Source: Arion vulgaris (Eukaryota > Mollusca > Gastropoda > Stylommatophora > Arionidae). Taken from it: a DNA stretch of 64,000 nucleotides. Shown piece after piece: positions 1 through 11,219 of this stretch (its first letter is position 1; every line of letters begins with the position of its first letter). The notes beneath the pieces are model-generated. The model had not been told where the DNA came from. It saw only the letters and a list, made by a program, of their open reading frames with translations, and did no database searches. Location of the stretch: the NCBI GenBank assembly GCA_020796225.1, contig CM036771.1, positions 27,634,176 through 27,698,175 on the forward strand. Reading direction: 5' to 3'. A program made the translations under genes and the position numbers.

Positions 1-59
1 TATTTTATTTAAATGTATAGGCGCATCATAGCTATTTAAGACGCACATAAACATAGGAA

Positions 60-1122
60 GGATCCTAGACTGCTCAGCAGCTACCACACACTCAGCTTGC
101 ATAATGTATATACCAAATTACTGGAGAAGATAATGTGTCACTGGGAGACAGACCACATCTCTCTGATACTTTGGGAGCTACCAGCCAATGAAGAGGACTT
201 GTGACAATGCTGATATGTTTGCTTATGATGTTTATGAGGATTTTCAATCCAAGCAAGATTCTGTAGCTGCGGTCATTGACTTGGATGATGCATATAACAA
301 AGTGAACTTTTCAATCATGATACTCTCTAGCTTAAATGACGTTAATCTAGCTGGTGAAGCTGCTTCTTTGATCGGGAGAACTGTTGCGCTACATTTAGAA
401 AAATGAACTTAGATTCTGCATGTATATGTCCAGGATTAACACAGGGCTCTCCTCTATCAACCAATTTGTTGCTGCTATTGTAGAATTAACTAGTGCTCCA
501 GAGACATCACACCAGTTTGTGATGCAGCCAAGTTCCCTCTGTATCCTACAGGCAATCTCATTCCTGTATTTCCCCTCTCTATACACCAGAATGTTATCAG
601 CAAATTACAATGTTCTATCTCTTCCATCAAGTTGTTGTTATGTGATTGTATCTGTGTATATGTTAAATAATTGATTAAATCAGTTGATGTATGGAGAGCT
701 TGAAGGGCAGACAATCACTGGTGGACAGAAAATGCTTTAAAGGCACTCTTAAAGCTGGGAATCCTGTGCAAGATTATCAAATGTGCACTGTAACAACACA
801 AGAGAAACCTGCATCTCTAAGAATCGTTGTACTGTTGAGGTGTAGAAAGCAAGCTTTTCGAAAGACAAAACACAACGCCCACATGTCTAACCCCGATCAT
901 GTATGCTCCACCTGTAGCAAGGGATTGTGTTCAAGGATTGAACTTTACAGTCATCTCCACACACCAAGAGGTGCAGCAACCCATCTGAGACTGTTATCAT
1001 CACTCAGATGGATGGCTATTATGTTGAATAATACTGGTCAAAGAAGAGAGCCTTGTGGCAAGTTTGAATATACTGTCATCGGCTCTGATAATGAACCACC
1101 ATATCACAGTACAATTTTTTAA
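60..1122 (+). mobile_element. Decayed LINE, reverse transcriptase palm and C-terminal zinc-finger end
   Basis: Plus-strand frames show an RT start (KLLEKIMCH-like), the palm signature VIDLDDAYNKVNFSIM near 270-320, and GLTQGSPLSTNLL near 430-470 in another frame. Near 898-975 lies a C..C...SRIELYSH motif typical of LINE ORF2 C-termini. Stops and frameshifts rule out function. Two copies may be juxtaposed here. Confidence 0.7.
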
Positions 1123-1129
1123 ACAGTGC

Positions 1130-1420
1130 AATAGCTATCCATCTCCTGAATTAAAAAGTGCACCTAGAGTTTGATAAACTGGTGCATGAGATAGTAGTAA
1201 GGCACTCTGTTGTATGTGTCTTCCAAGTCCACCACCATTGCATATGTTTCAATACCTGCATGGAAACCTTCAAAGACCATAGCATTACAACATTTTTCCT
1301 TTCCAGATCTAAAACCGTAGAGACTGGGTGGGAAAATATGACAACGTTCTAGGTACTGCCAATTGATGAGCTACGATTTTCACCAGAAGCTTGCCTGTCA
1401 TATTTTACATTGTAATAATT
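1130..1420 (-). mobile_element. LINE reverse transcriptase fragment
   Basis: Minus-strand frames give MVFEGFHAGIETYAMVVDLE and DTYNRVPYYYLMHQF, the palm segment that ends in an aspartate-containing VDLEDxYNRV signature, broken by several frameshifts. Its orientation is opposite to the LINE to its left. Confidence 0.6.
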
Positions 1421-1705
1421 ATGTAGCTGGCTATCAAAGCAGCAACAAAATGGTTCTCCCTGAATAATCACACTGTTAATGCATATCCGACTGTTATTAG
1501 ACTGTGCAGTATTTATATTTTAGGAACTAAATCAATACTATTTTTGGGTGTTAAATATGACCACAGCTTGTGTTTTAGGAACAATGTTGAGTATGTCATT
1601 GTCAAGGCACATAAAGATCTCGCTGCAATACAAAGTTTCAATAAATGCACAGAACAAAACAAACAAATCTAAACAAGTACCACTTACTAAAAAATGAAGA
1701 AAGAT

Positions 1706-1795
1706 CAACAACCATAGATCTTACCTTCCTTCGCAACCTCTCAATTCTTTCAACAACCATAGATCTTACCTTCCTTCGCAACCTCTCAATTCTTT
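1706..1795 (-). repeat. IFT81: Perfect 45-bp tandem duplication across the IFT81 exon 4 splice donor
   Basis: Two adjacent identical 45-nt units. Each holds the codons for ERIERLRRK followed by the donor GTAAGATC. Because 45 is a multiple of three and no stop intervenes, both donors give an open frame. Confidence 0.95.
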
Positions 1796-1925
1796 TAATG
1801 AGTTGTTCCTTCTCTTCCTCCATGTTTGCTATGTCCTTTCTAATTTCACCAGTGTTAACTCCTGAACTCTTAAAGTGTTCTGATTGTTTGTGTAGCTCTT
1901 TAAACTGCTCCATTAGTTCCTCATA
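1770..1925 (-). CDS. IFT81: IFT81 coding exon 4, start of the coiled coil
   Basis: The exon is 156 nt, 52 codons, phase 0 at both ends. Acceptor AAACAG precedes TATGAGGAACT. It encodes [18 protein letters not shown] to [13 protein letters not shown], a charged heptad-rich coiled coil. The 3' end lies in a perfect 45-bp tandem duplication (1706-1750 and 1751-1795) that carries a second identical GTAAGA donor. Use of the second donor would add 15 residues in frame and extend the exon to 1725. No later exon is seen between 1 and 1705. Confidence 0.88.
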
Positions 1926-4900
1926 CTGTTTAGGGGGAGAAGAACAACAACAAAATAAAGAAGAAAAAAGATATACAAATGTTATGTCTAACAAAAAACT
2001 AACTTACTCTCGGTTTACATTTGACAAATAAAGTGTTTTGGGTATTTCATGAGAACAGAGCCTGATTAGCAGTTGATGTCGCGTGCATAAAATAATAAAC
2101 AATTTGATTTTAGATCATGAGGAAGAACAAGAGACAGATGATGGGCACACATCAATGCACAGGCAACTAGCATGAGATGCTCCCCACAAAACAAGTAAAC
2201 AGATGTCCAATTAAAGTATTGATACTTAAGGATAAATGGCAAATTTTTAAAAGACAAAAGATGAATCACTTCTTCTTCTTCAAAGATCTAGCTCTTGTTG
2301 TTCAGCACAGCATCATGTAATGGTATGTATATGCCTCCATTCATTAGCTGTTTTGCCTATAGAACATGCTCCCCTTATCTGGTGTTGAAGAAAAGGCATA
2401 ATTCGGACATCGTCCAGTGCTGGCACACAATAAAGATGATGGTCAACAGTTTCATAATTGTTTGTACATAACTGACAATTTAAAGTGTGCTTGGATTTCC
2501 ATTGGACTATTAAATGATGTTTATTTGTGTCAAAAATGATGCTACAGTATCTTTTTGTAAACTGGTGGCTTTAGAATTAGAAGGACTAAGATGACCCTAT
2601 GATTCAGGAATAAGATGACCTATAACTGAAAATCTCTGAGTTTTCCTAGCAGTTTTAAAAACATGGCTCTTGCTATGAGTTACTTGACTGCTTTGGAAGG
2701 ATATTTCTGTATCCAGCTCTTTTTTATCTATCTTATTTTTTATATGTCATATATATTTTCTACATAAAAACCATTTTAAGTACTTTTAGTTATGTGCAAT
2801 ATAAATGTGCAGAATTTGTTGATGCAAATAATATATGTTGCTATTTCAAAGAACATGTAATTGTTCTTAACTAGATGCTTAAAACTTGTAGGATCAAAAT
2901 TAAACGGCAGAAAAATGGCTTAACATTGATTATGTATAGGTTAACAGAACATAGTTTCTAACACTTTAAACAGACTCATATGTGACCAGTTTCTTTCAGC
3001 AGATGATGTAGGCCAATGTTCAAGTAGCATACGTAATAGAACCATGAGCCGTTGAAAATAAAAAATAGCAGGCTATAATGCCACTACCATGACAAAATTT
3101 TGGATATAAAAAAGTTAAATTTAGTTACTACCAAACCTATAATCATGAAACAACCAGCATAACAAACCTTAACAAAATGCACATAATGAAATTGAATGTG
3201 CAGGACCAAAAAATGCAGCCATCATAGCACTGTTGTAGACATAGTACAATGTAATTATTCTAAAATCACACAAAAATCATTAAAAAGAGTGGTTTATACA
3301 ATGTTACACTTGAACGAACAAAGAAAACTGATTAGTTAGAACAGAACCCATGTTACAGCACTCTGGGCAGATTCATCCTTCCCTTTGTTTGTTTTAAATA
3401 TTGTCCATATATTCAATCATGTCTTTTGTTATGACTTGGGTTAGTGCAGTTTTTTCCAGTGTTGTTTCACTAGGCTAGTGAGTTTGATTCAGTATATCAT
3501 AATCGAGATAGTCTTTCGGTATAAAGATGAAGTGGACCCAGGGCCGGAAAATTGTGAACGAGTGTTAAACTACACAATCTTGCTAAAAAATGTTACTTAT
3601 GTCAGAGGAGAGTTTCTAAATTTAGAATATGAATCACCTCTTACCTGAAGATATATAGTATTGACCTCTTCCTCTTGCATAATCTCAGGTGGCACATCAA
3701 TCTTTACCAGAAATTTTGCCAAATATGCTCTCTTCTGGAGTTCTGGCACTTTCTGTAGAAGCCATTCCAAGATGGGAAAAATAAATGGCTTTTCTCCTTG
3801 AATAAGACCAGCACGGAAATCACTCCTGTGTGGATTGTAAGGTGCTTCATTAGTCTTACTATAATAATAACTGAGGTATTTTAGCACAGCATAACCTGAA
3901 TATAAACACAGAAGAAGCTAAGGAGAATGTACGCTGTCATCTACACTTATAGAAACTTACTCCAGTAGGCCCGTGTGGTGCCGTGGCCCACAAGGGAAGC
4001 AAAGAATAGTAGCACTGCAACCTACAATGCATGTCGTAAGAGGTGACTGATGTAGGCCCTAGGGATGCTACCCCAGTAAATAAAAAGCAGCGCAGAAATC
4101 AGATGTGCTGGCCTACTTGTAGGCGCATAACTGGCACAAAGTACAGTAGTCCTTAGGCGCAGACCACATACAAATCACACAGAGTGGTTGACAAGTGGTC
4201 GATATGGAGCGTCAAGAAGAAGACGCCAGTGGAATGAGCTCTAATTGGTTAGTTATGTTTAGTTTTTTAATACTTTTAACCTTAACACTTAAATATACAA
4301 GTCGGTTATTTTCAGACATAAGCATGTGCATCTGCAAAGACTTTGTCCTGGGGCAGAGTTATCATTATTATTTGCCAAGCTGTCTTGTGTAAGTGATCAT
4401 TGATCTCCCAAACATCAGCCCCGAGTGTCTGTATCCTATGTCTCATTCTCCGTTGACTTTGCCATTTGTCACCATGTGTTCAAATGTTTACAAAAATAAG
4501 ACATTTTCATTTTTCCTATCTTTTTAATTTTGTGAAATAATAGCTTTCTTCTTTCTTCTTAGCACAAGCCCAAACCTGTCAATTACTTCTCAAAATATTT
4601 TCCTCTGGGTTGAAACATTCAAACGATGAATGCGCAACATGCAGTCCTGATAATCATTAATATTTACGAGAAGTCATATTTTAACCCTCCTTAATGTATT
4701 GAAGGAATGTTCATTTGTAAACGCTGCTTGTGGAAGTACTTTAGCTATTTTCAATGTGATCCTAATACTGGGATAAAGTGTGGCGTATTCCAAAATATCA
4801 ATGAAAGTTATCTGTACTTTAACCCTTTCGCTACCACCGACGACAAAAGTCGGCGAAGTACCAACTCCCTTTCTCTGACGCCGCGGTCGGACATGTGCCG

Positions 4901-7662
4901 CAACGATGTCTTTTTAAACGGGAGTATCGCTTGCGAAAATGGGGTCCCATGACGTACTACTTCCGTATTGTTTCGAAGAGCTCTCCAAAATGGCGGATCT
5001 AACACACATGCGGTAAATGTTGATATAAGTCCGATTTTACACGATTTTTCGTAAGTAAACAAAAATTTTCAAAATGGATGACGTAGCTGATGAATAGTGA
5101 TGTCCAAAATGACTATTTTTCAGACTTTTTAGCCAGTGATAGTGTTAAAACGAACTCTGAATGTGATTGAATTTGAACATGACTCACACAGTGATTCACG
5201 TGACGATGTTTATAGATCGATAGCAGACATTCCCAGGGGTGCAGGAGTAGGTGACGGACACCCATCTCGAAAACGACGGCATATCATACTGTGGATAGGT
5301 ATGGGGATATCAGTTACTACAATAGCTTGTGGATTATAAAGAATATACTATACATATAGACAGGTTAGTAGCTCATTAATATATGAACACTTTTCCATAG
5401 TTTAAAAGTCCTAAGTTTATTAGTTTATTTTTACGATTTTTAAATTGCACTCTGAAAACTGATCATGCTGAAAAATAGCGTGGCAGTGGGCCAGACTTTG
5501 TTGAAAAATGGCTGGTAGCGAAAGTGTTAATAATTATGTTTCCAAATGTCAGACTGTGTCTCCCTTTCCTCTTTAAAATTCTTTCTTTTTTCTTTTCTCC
5601 AATCCTGTTTTGCCTCACAGCGTCAGGTCAAGAAGAGATTTCTAAAACGGGCCTTTGTGTGCGCTTCATAGATATTGTCTTTCGTCGCCTCTGTTATCTC
5701 TGAGGCCCATCTTTTGCTTGGCCGGCCTTTTGCTTTGTACCCATTGTATCGGAGCAGCATTGCTCTTTGAGGTGCACTGTCTGCTGGTAATCTGCTTATG
5801 TGGCTGAACCATTTAATTTGTTGTTTCTTGATAAAGATCAGTACTAAAGTATTAAAATTATCAAACTTCAATAAATCTTCGACTAGGTTGCATGCTATCA
5901 TCAGCAATAAACATCACAATGGTCACACACACACACAAGTCTGGCAACATGCTACTGGATAATTCAATATCTACATTATTTTTGTTTAAATATTCAATCA
6001 AATATGCCACATTTTGTAAATGTTCTTAAATACAGCACTATATGCTGGGATTTTTTTCCCTTTGTTTTTACATAAGATAAGAAGATAATATTAAACAGAA
6101 CCTTACATGTTTACATGATCTGGTGGCTTGTACTTCAAGACACGAAGAATCTGGAAAATTCTCACAGCTGTTTGGTCTGGAGACTCTTCACGAATGTCAA
6201 TCTTTTGCTAAATAAGTAAAAATTGCATACTTATAATTTGATCATATGAAATGAACTAACATTATTAATGAGAAGATGAAACTACAATATTTACAAATAA
6301 TAATCTGACCCAATACAGTAGTGTCTTAAAACACACCTTTTCATTTGCTTATCTACTCTAGTTTCAGTTTTCTAATGTATGTTTGTTGCTGTGGTTGAAA
6401 GTTTGTCCAAACTCCCAAACAGTTTTGTATCTATGTGTGTCTCCATGGATCAATGTTCACTTCACAGTTAGATAAACATGTGAAAGTTGTGCAGAGTATG
6501 TTTGACTGTCTGTTTCACATGTGCACAAGAGTGATGGGATCATTCTCAGTATGTATAAGTGGTTGTTCAGTCCATTCTGGACTGTTCTGATATGGAACAG
6601 GATGACTTGTTTCACTTGATCTAGGTAATAATAATGTGTTTTTGTTGTTGCTCTACATAAAATACATGATCACAACCTAATCAGTTTCAGAGTGATTATA
6701 TTTTTCTCTTAGTCTCAATCATCACATGCTTTGAAATGTCCAAAACAGATGGCTTTAGTAGGAGTGGATGTATAAATTTATTCAGCCTCTTATGGGGGCA
6801 CAAAGCAGATGCTCAGCCAATAATTAGTCTATTAATTTTCCAAGGTCCTCTTGAAGTTTCTAACAAGGTTTCCATCTCTTACAACTCTGAGACACTTGCT
6901 AGGACATCAACACACAGAAAAAAGGAAGTGACTTCACAATTCTGATCAAAATAAATGTCACAAATGTTTCTAATAAATGAAACAAATGGGATCTAACAAA
7001 GCAGTCAATTGATTAGATCTGCGGTCTAAACGCATCCACCATTCTGTCCACTGAATAGATATGCATAAGACTAAAGAGTTAATAATCTCTACAGTTTATT
7101 TTCTTCTCTAGCTTGATGTTGCGTTGTCAAGTATCTTCCCTCTTTGTTATCTTCTGTCTAGGGCCATGCTGTATATTATCTCAGTTTGATGCAAGTCTTC
7201 AAAATGCTGCTCCTTAAATATTTTTTCTTGAAAAATAATCTTCAATTGTGATTTTGATTTCGCTGCTTATGCCCCCTTCCCTCTGCGTGTGGCCCTCACT
7301 GTATCATAACACAGCACAACCCTGCTTCTTTCTCTGTTTGTATACATTTTACATAAATTACTAAGAAAAAATAATCATCATCAGTTTTAAGCAAGAACAT
7401 GCATTTTCTTTGATGTAATGATTGAAATGTATCGCTGTTCAATCACAATAGTGAAAATAGTTCTATTTTTCTTATTTAAATGAATGAAAAGAAGTATTTT
7501 CATGATACTAACCTTTGGATCAATTATAGCCAAAACATCATTGAGAACTTGCAATAACTGTATAGGTTCAAGTGAGTCAAATGAAATGAGGTTGTAAGAC
7601 TTGTTGAATGGGTTTTTGTGTAGTTCTTGAACTATGAACTTCATCTGTTCACTCATACTCAT
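1770..7662 (-). CDS. IFT81: IFT81, intraflagellar transport protein 81, 5' part (4 coding exons, gene runs off the left edge)
   Basis: IFT81 pairs with IFT74 in the IFT-B core complex, and its N-terminal calponin-homology domain binds tubulin cargo during cilium assembly. Joined exons 7662-7513, 6207-6107, 3825-3645 and 1925-1770 give 196 residues. The order of blocks matches the family: start [10 protein letters not shown], then [73 protein letters not shown], then the coiled coil [13 protein letters not shown] to KRIERLRRK. All junctions are GT-AG and in phase. The start is the first Met at 7662; a second Met lies two codons on. Animal IFT81 is about 670 residues, so some 70% lies left of the window. 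Introns hold a SINE, a piggyBac derivative and LINE ends. Family assignment rests on remembered sequence; several blocks agree closely. Confidence 0.93.
2285..2490 (-). mobile_element. 3' end of an RNase H-bearing LINE
   Basis: Resembles the 3' end of the large LINE at 50335-54060. The minus strand reads a knuckle-like [16 protein letters not shown] segment, and its 3' end is a GAAGAAGAA tail. Confidence 0.6.
2500..3590. other. IFT81: IFT81 intron 3, no recognised element
   Basis: AT-rich intronic DNA with short homopolymer runs. No exon, SINE or coding relic was recognised. Confidence 0.6.
3645..3825 (-). CDS. IFT81: IFT81 coding exon 3
   Basis: The exon is 181 nt. The acceptor is CACAG immediately before GAGTGATTTCC, which restores the reading [14 protein letters not shown] straight after HVNM. 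The longer open frame further upstream (to 3887) is intron. It ends in phase 0 at a GTAAGA donor after VNTIYLQ. It completes the calponin-homology domain and contains [16 protein letters not shown]. Confidence 0.9.
3960..4215 (+). mobile_element. SINE of family S2, in IFT81 intron 2
   Basis: The copy ends with GAAGAAGAAG and holds the shared module CATGTCGTAAGAGGTGACT, then AAATCAGATGTGCTGGCC and AATCACACAGAGTGGTTGAC. Other copies lie at 22540-22785 (+) and, reversed, at 23460-23660, 34250-34420, 38337-38843 and 44921-45154. Confidence 0.8.
4823..5526 (+). mobile_element. Non-autonomous piggyBac-like element, 704 bp, TTAA-flanked
   Basis: TTAA at 4819-4822 and 5527-5530 flanks the element. 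Termini are CCCTTTCGCTACCA and, read inward from the right, CACTTTCGCTACCA, a 14-bp inverted repeat with one mismatch. The interior keeps a remnant of an acidic transposase N-terminus: a start MDDVADE then stop near 5074, and later [14 protein letters not shown] around 5160-5210. It sits in IFT81 intron 2. TTAA duplication and CCC-type ends are hallmarks of the piggyBac superfamily. Confidence 0.88.
5610..5900 (-). mobile_element. RTE-like LINE C-terminal fragment
   Basis: The minus strand encodes [20 protein letters not shown], then [20 protein letters not shown] and [10 protein letters not shown], the standard ORF2 end of this family. Matching pieces occur at 20990-21375 (-) and 62075-62405 (+). 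Confidence 0.8.
6107..6207 (-). CDS. IFT81: IFT81 coding exon 2
   Basis: The exon is 101 nt, entered in phase 0 after a TTTAG acceptor and left in phase 2 at a GTAAGG donor. It encodes [18 protein letters not shown] then [10 protein letters not shown], the second part of the calponin-homology domain. It is too short and start-less to appear as an open frame of its own. Confidence 0.9.
6208..7512 (-). other. IFT81: IFT81 intron 1
   Basis: GTTAGT donor and TTTAG acceptor. AT-rich, with no clear coding relic. Confidence 0.6.
7513..7662 (-). CDS. IFT81: IFT81 coding exon 1
   Basis: Fifty codons from the start Met to IIDPK, ending in phase 0 at a GTTAGT donor (complement of 7507-7512). It encodes the start of the calponin-homology domain, with the conserved block [13 protein letters not shown]. 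The 5' UTR continues to the right of 7662; no promoter motif stands out. Confidence 0.92.
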
Positions 7663-8030
7663 CTTGAAGAGCTGTTTAAATTCTAAAAACAAAATTGAAA
7701 AACAGTGATTTTTCAAAAGCAATCTTCTTCATCTGTGTTCTGATCTGTGGTCATGCTAGATCTTCAGACCTGTCATCAGAACAAAGTCCATTGTCTTTTT
7801 CAGGTCGGGACATCGGATCCATATCTTCTGCTTCAGTTCTGCACCTTCTGGCCAACTGCATGTCATCAATGTGAAGCTTTGTAACACTTTTTTTTACTGC
7901 TTTTACACTATTGTCTAATAATTTTGTGGTTCATATTGTGACAAGAGGAGGGTTAAAAGTCAGTGAAAGCAAAGATTAGTGTAAGTTCCATATATGAGAG
8001 ATCAGTGAAAAAAAGGATTGGTTGATTGGT
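7663..8030. other. IFT81 upstream region
   Basis: Region expected to hold the IFT81 5' UTR and promoter. I see no TATA box or clear initiator; a 5' UTR intron cannot be excluded. Confidence 0.4.
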
Positions 8031-8039
8031 CCATCATCA

Positions 8040-9190
8040 TTGCACTTCGGTGAGTAACCTTTCGAAAAAAAAGTAACCTTCTTTTTCTCTCAAAAGCCTG
8101 CTGTTAATTCAGGCAAAAGTCATGACGCATGGTATTGCGCTTCTGACTGATTTTGGTGAGGCTTAAAATTACCCTTTTACAGGTATCCCTCATATACGGA
8201 CAGCCTCACCGACTTCAGAGGTACTTGAAGCTTAGATCCTCCAAGTGTGATCATTGCAGGAAACCTGTTGTCCGTGTAACTCTTGCCTTGAGTCCTCATA
8301 CCATTGGTACTTTTACGGCCAGTGTTAATTAGTGAAGTGCGACTTCTCTATCATATTTCCTGTCTTTGGTGAGGTCGTTCCGTATGCATCATATGATAAA
8401 CACTCTTTAATGATCTTTTAGTGCTGTAAATTTGGACTTGGATCTACGCCAAAGAGCATTTTACTACTTTGCGCTGACTGGGTGAGGTCATTCGGGTTTA
8501 GAAGCATTCTCGACCCTTTTAGGGCTAGTCACTGAAACGGTCACCTTTCTTGTATTCATTGCTCTTTTACGATCATTTTTCGCCGTATATTTAGGCTTTA
8601 TGATCTTTGCCAAAGAGTATGTCTACAATATGCGCTCTTTCTGACTATATAAGGTCGTTCCAGATTAGGAACATTCTCAGTCATTGGAGACACATGTGCT
8701 TGCCATGCAAACGATCATATTTTGGGGGTATGCTTAGCCTTTAAGTCTTTAGCCATGGTATCTGAGCCATGGTGTTTGGATGTCATCTTACTCTGTGTAG
8801 GATGATCGGCATCCGAAAAGTATCGCCTTAGCCATTGTTTGGTTTGTACCAGTCAAGCCTTTGCATTATCGGCCTTACTTTTCTATCCACGATGAGTTGG
8901 TTCCTGAGTAGGAGTATTCTCAGCCGTTTCGGGCGATGTCCACACTTGGCAATTTTCAAGGGTTTACTCTACATTTTCCTTGTCCCCAGGAAACACTGGA
9001 CTGGGGCTGCGACAGATATTTTAGAGGGTTGCTTCAAGCGGTAACACACATTTGCGCATTTGATATTAGCTCATTGACAGTTGCGTACCTTACAGTTGCT
9101 CACTTGACCGATGCATATATAGCTACTTGCGCACTGGGATATTGCGGATATTCCATTTCCTACAATTGTTGGTACAACTGTTACCTAGTG
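8040..9190 (+). repeat. Degenerate Helitron-related repeat block
   Basis: Segments around 8100-8400 align by eye to the Helitron copies at 30968-31859 and 49110-49999: AATTCAGGCAAAAGTCATGA, CCTGTTGTCCG, TTAGTGAAGTGCGACTTCTC and GAGGTCGTTCC. The last motif recurs in degenerate form near 8370, 8482 and 8650, so the block is internally repetitive. Parts reappear at 14590-15210 and 21590-22040. No terminal hairpin or CTAG end is clear. Confidence 0.6.
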
Positions 9191-9316
9191 TAAGAAGTGA
9201 TATTTCTTTACTATTTTCATTTTTGGTAAGTGTAAATATGAAAACTTAACAATAATGGCTAATTATCGACACCAGCTGCCTAATCCTCAGCTACGACTCT
9301 GAATCTAATGAATGTA

Positions 9317-9560
9317 AATGAATTCTGTTTTCACTCTAAGTGCGAATTGTAATATCTAAATATTACACATGATTTTTAGGATATATTAAATATTTAATTT
9401 TTATAAATTTTTGGTAAAATTCCCTCTAAATTCGGTAAAAAACTGTTTTTGGGGTGTGTTTACCTAAAATTCATAAAAAATGTAATATTTAATATATCCT
9501 AAAAATCATGTGTAATTTTAGATATTACAATTTCTCACCTTAGAGTGAAACAAATTCATT
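9317..9560. repeat. Large near-perfect palindrome with 102-bp arms
   Basis: Arms 9317-9418 and 9459-9560 are reverse complements with few mismatches (core ATTACACATGATTTTTAGGA on the left), separated by 40 bp. Weaker complementarity appears to extend outward toward about 9200 and 9690. It is consistent with a foldback or MITE-type element. It lies just upstream of the FLYWCH/MULE remnant. Confidence 0.85.
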
Positions 9561-9918
9561 ATATTCATTACTTTCAGAACCTTAGGGATTTAAATTTTGT
9601 GCTTGTGGCCATTTTTATTGTTTCCATGGCAACGCTTTGACATATTTTTGAAAACTAAAGTTTTCTACTCTTTTAAGTCATAATATCTCAAAATTGTAAT
9701 ACAAATTCTACATTGATATGAAAGCAACGAAAAAAGTTTAAAGACCAGAATCTTAACAAGATTATGTAATTAACAGTATTACTAAACAGTTTTTTTTATT
9801 TGTCCCACTACAAGGTAGAATGGTTGGTATAAATGAATGCATCTCCATATTAGTCTTGATTTAGAAATGAAATCATAGATGTTCCCAGTAACACAGTATT
9901 AATATTTATACCACGGTA

Positions 9919-10660
9919 TTGATTATTAATATATTTTTAATGCTCTTTTCTTTTATTTTTAGAGTCGAGATGGAGTTTTCAACAAATCAGAAAGGAAATA
10001 CTGTTTTGACGTTTCTTGGTTTTGAGTACAACAAATTTAAAGAAAATAAAACAACTGATGTGATAACTTGGAGATGCAGAGAGCATGATGGTAATATTGT
10101 CGAAGCACCATCCTCACGATTCCTGCCCATAATAGGCCCAAGCAAACATTGCAATGAGAAAAATGAAAAGAGTTTATAAAGCATGTTGGCGCCACTGCGA
10201 GAAATGTGATTGGAAATGAACTGATTGGCATGAATAGTGAGGTTTTAGCCTTTTATAAAAAGGCTAGGCCTTTGTGCCAAGCAATGAGGTTAGACCTGTA
10301 TTTGCTCTCCTTGCAAAGTCCTTTCCAGATGAAGAGAGGTACAATGGAATTTTGACATACTTCTTCTCCACCTACATTGCAGGTGCAACTGGGAGAGATC
10401 CCCAATTCCCGTTAAGAGTTTGGAATCACCATGAAGCTTCGGCTGAAAGGTCTCCTAAAACAACAAAATGCTGTGAAGGCTTTCATAATGCACTGAATTC
10501 CATTTTCCATTGTAGCCATCCAAGTATCTGGTTGTTGTTCGATGGTTTTGAAAGAGATCTGGCATGTCACAAGTTTACATTGGAAAATGCTGCAGTAGGA
10601 CAAGAAGTATGATCTCTGCATCAGTAAGTTGCTCACATTGTGTAATGCTATGCAGAGGAG
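9919..10660 (+). pseudogene. FLYWCH/MULE-type transposase remnant
   Basis: The frame at 9919-10179 holds a FLYWCH-like zinc finger: EFSTNQKGNTVLTFLGFEYN, then ITWRCREHDG, with the expected Cys after the Trp but later metal ligands unclear. After a deleted middle, 10274-10612 encodes the C-terminal part seen in FLYWCH-linked MULE transposases: PDEERYNGILTYFFSTYIAG, VWNHHEAS, SPKTTKCCEGFHNALNSIFH and HPSIWLLFDGFERD. The DDE catalytic core is missing, so it is inactive. Confidence 0.7.
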
Positions 10661-10699
10661 CAAGACAAGCTTAGTTTTTTGTGGTGGATGGCAAATTTG

Positions 10700-10900
10700 C
10701 AGTAATTTTCAGCAAAGTTAATTTCAGGGTCTACCTAGGCCATCCTCACTTTCTTGAACCCTTTGCATCCTGCTTCAATGTCCACTTGGATATTCTTTAA
10801 TCAACTTACTTTCTACGTCTTTAGTCATTTTCCAACTTTCAGTGGCATATGTTTTATAACATCCCTTGACTTCTGCATTTGAAAATGCAATGTGAAATAT
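10700..10900 (-). mobile_element. LINE C-terminal fragment
   Basis: The minus strand reads NAEVKGCYKTYATESWKMTK, a decayed version of the LINE YGSETW(T) region, followed by stops. Confidence 0.5.
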
Positions 10901-11219
10901 GCTGTTGCAAACCTTTTAAAAATCAAGCAAATCTTTATATATCTTGATTGTTTTTAATGATGCTATTAGATGACAAATTATCTGGGTTTTTTTATATATA
11001 TTGATTGTTTTTATGAAATTAAATATTATTAACCCTTAAACATTGTTATGTTTTTTGTTATTTGAACCTTTTTGATGACCTGCTCTATTACCAGCAACAT
11101 TGAAACTAAGCATGTAACATATGGTTGGAAAGAACAAACAAAAAGGATCAAGAGTAGCAACAATTTTTGTATTACATTCCCATTTAGTATCATTTAGAAT
11201 AAACATGGAGAATTACTAC

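Noticed and set aside
3597..3887. Full open frame as IFT81 exon 3
   Set aside because: The part right of 3825 does not match the family. The CACAG acceptor at 3826-3830 restores the reading SDFRAGL directly after exon 2.
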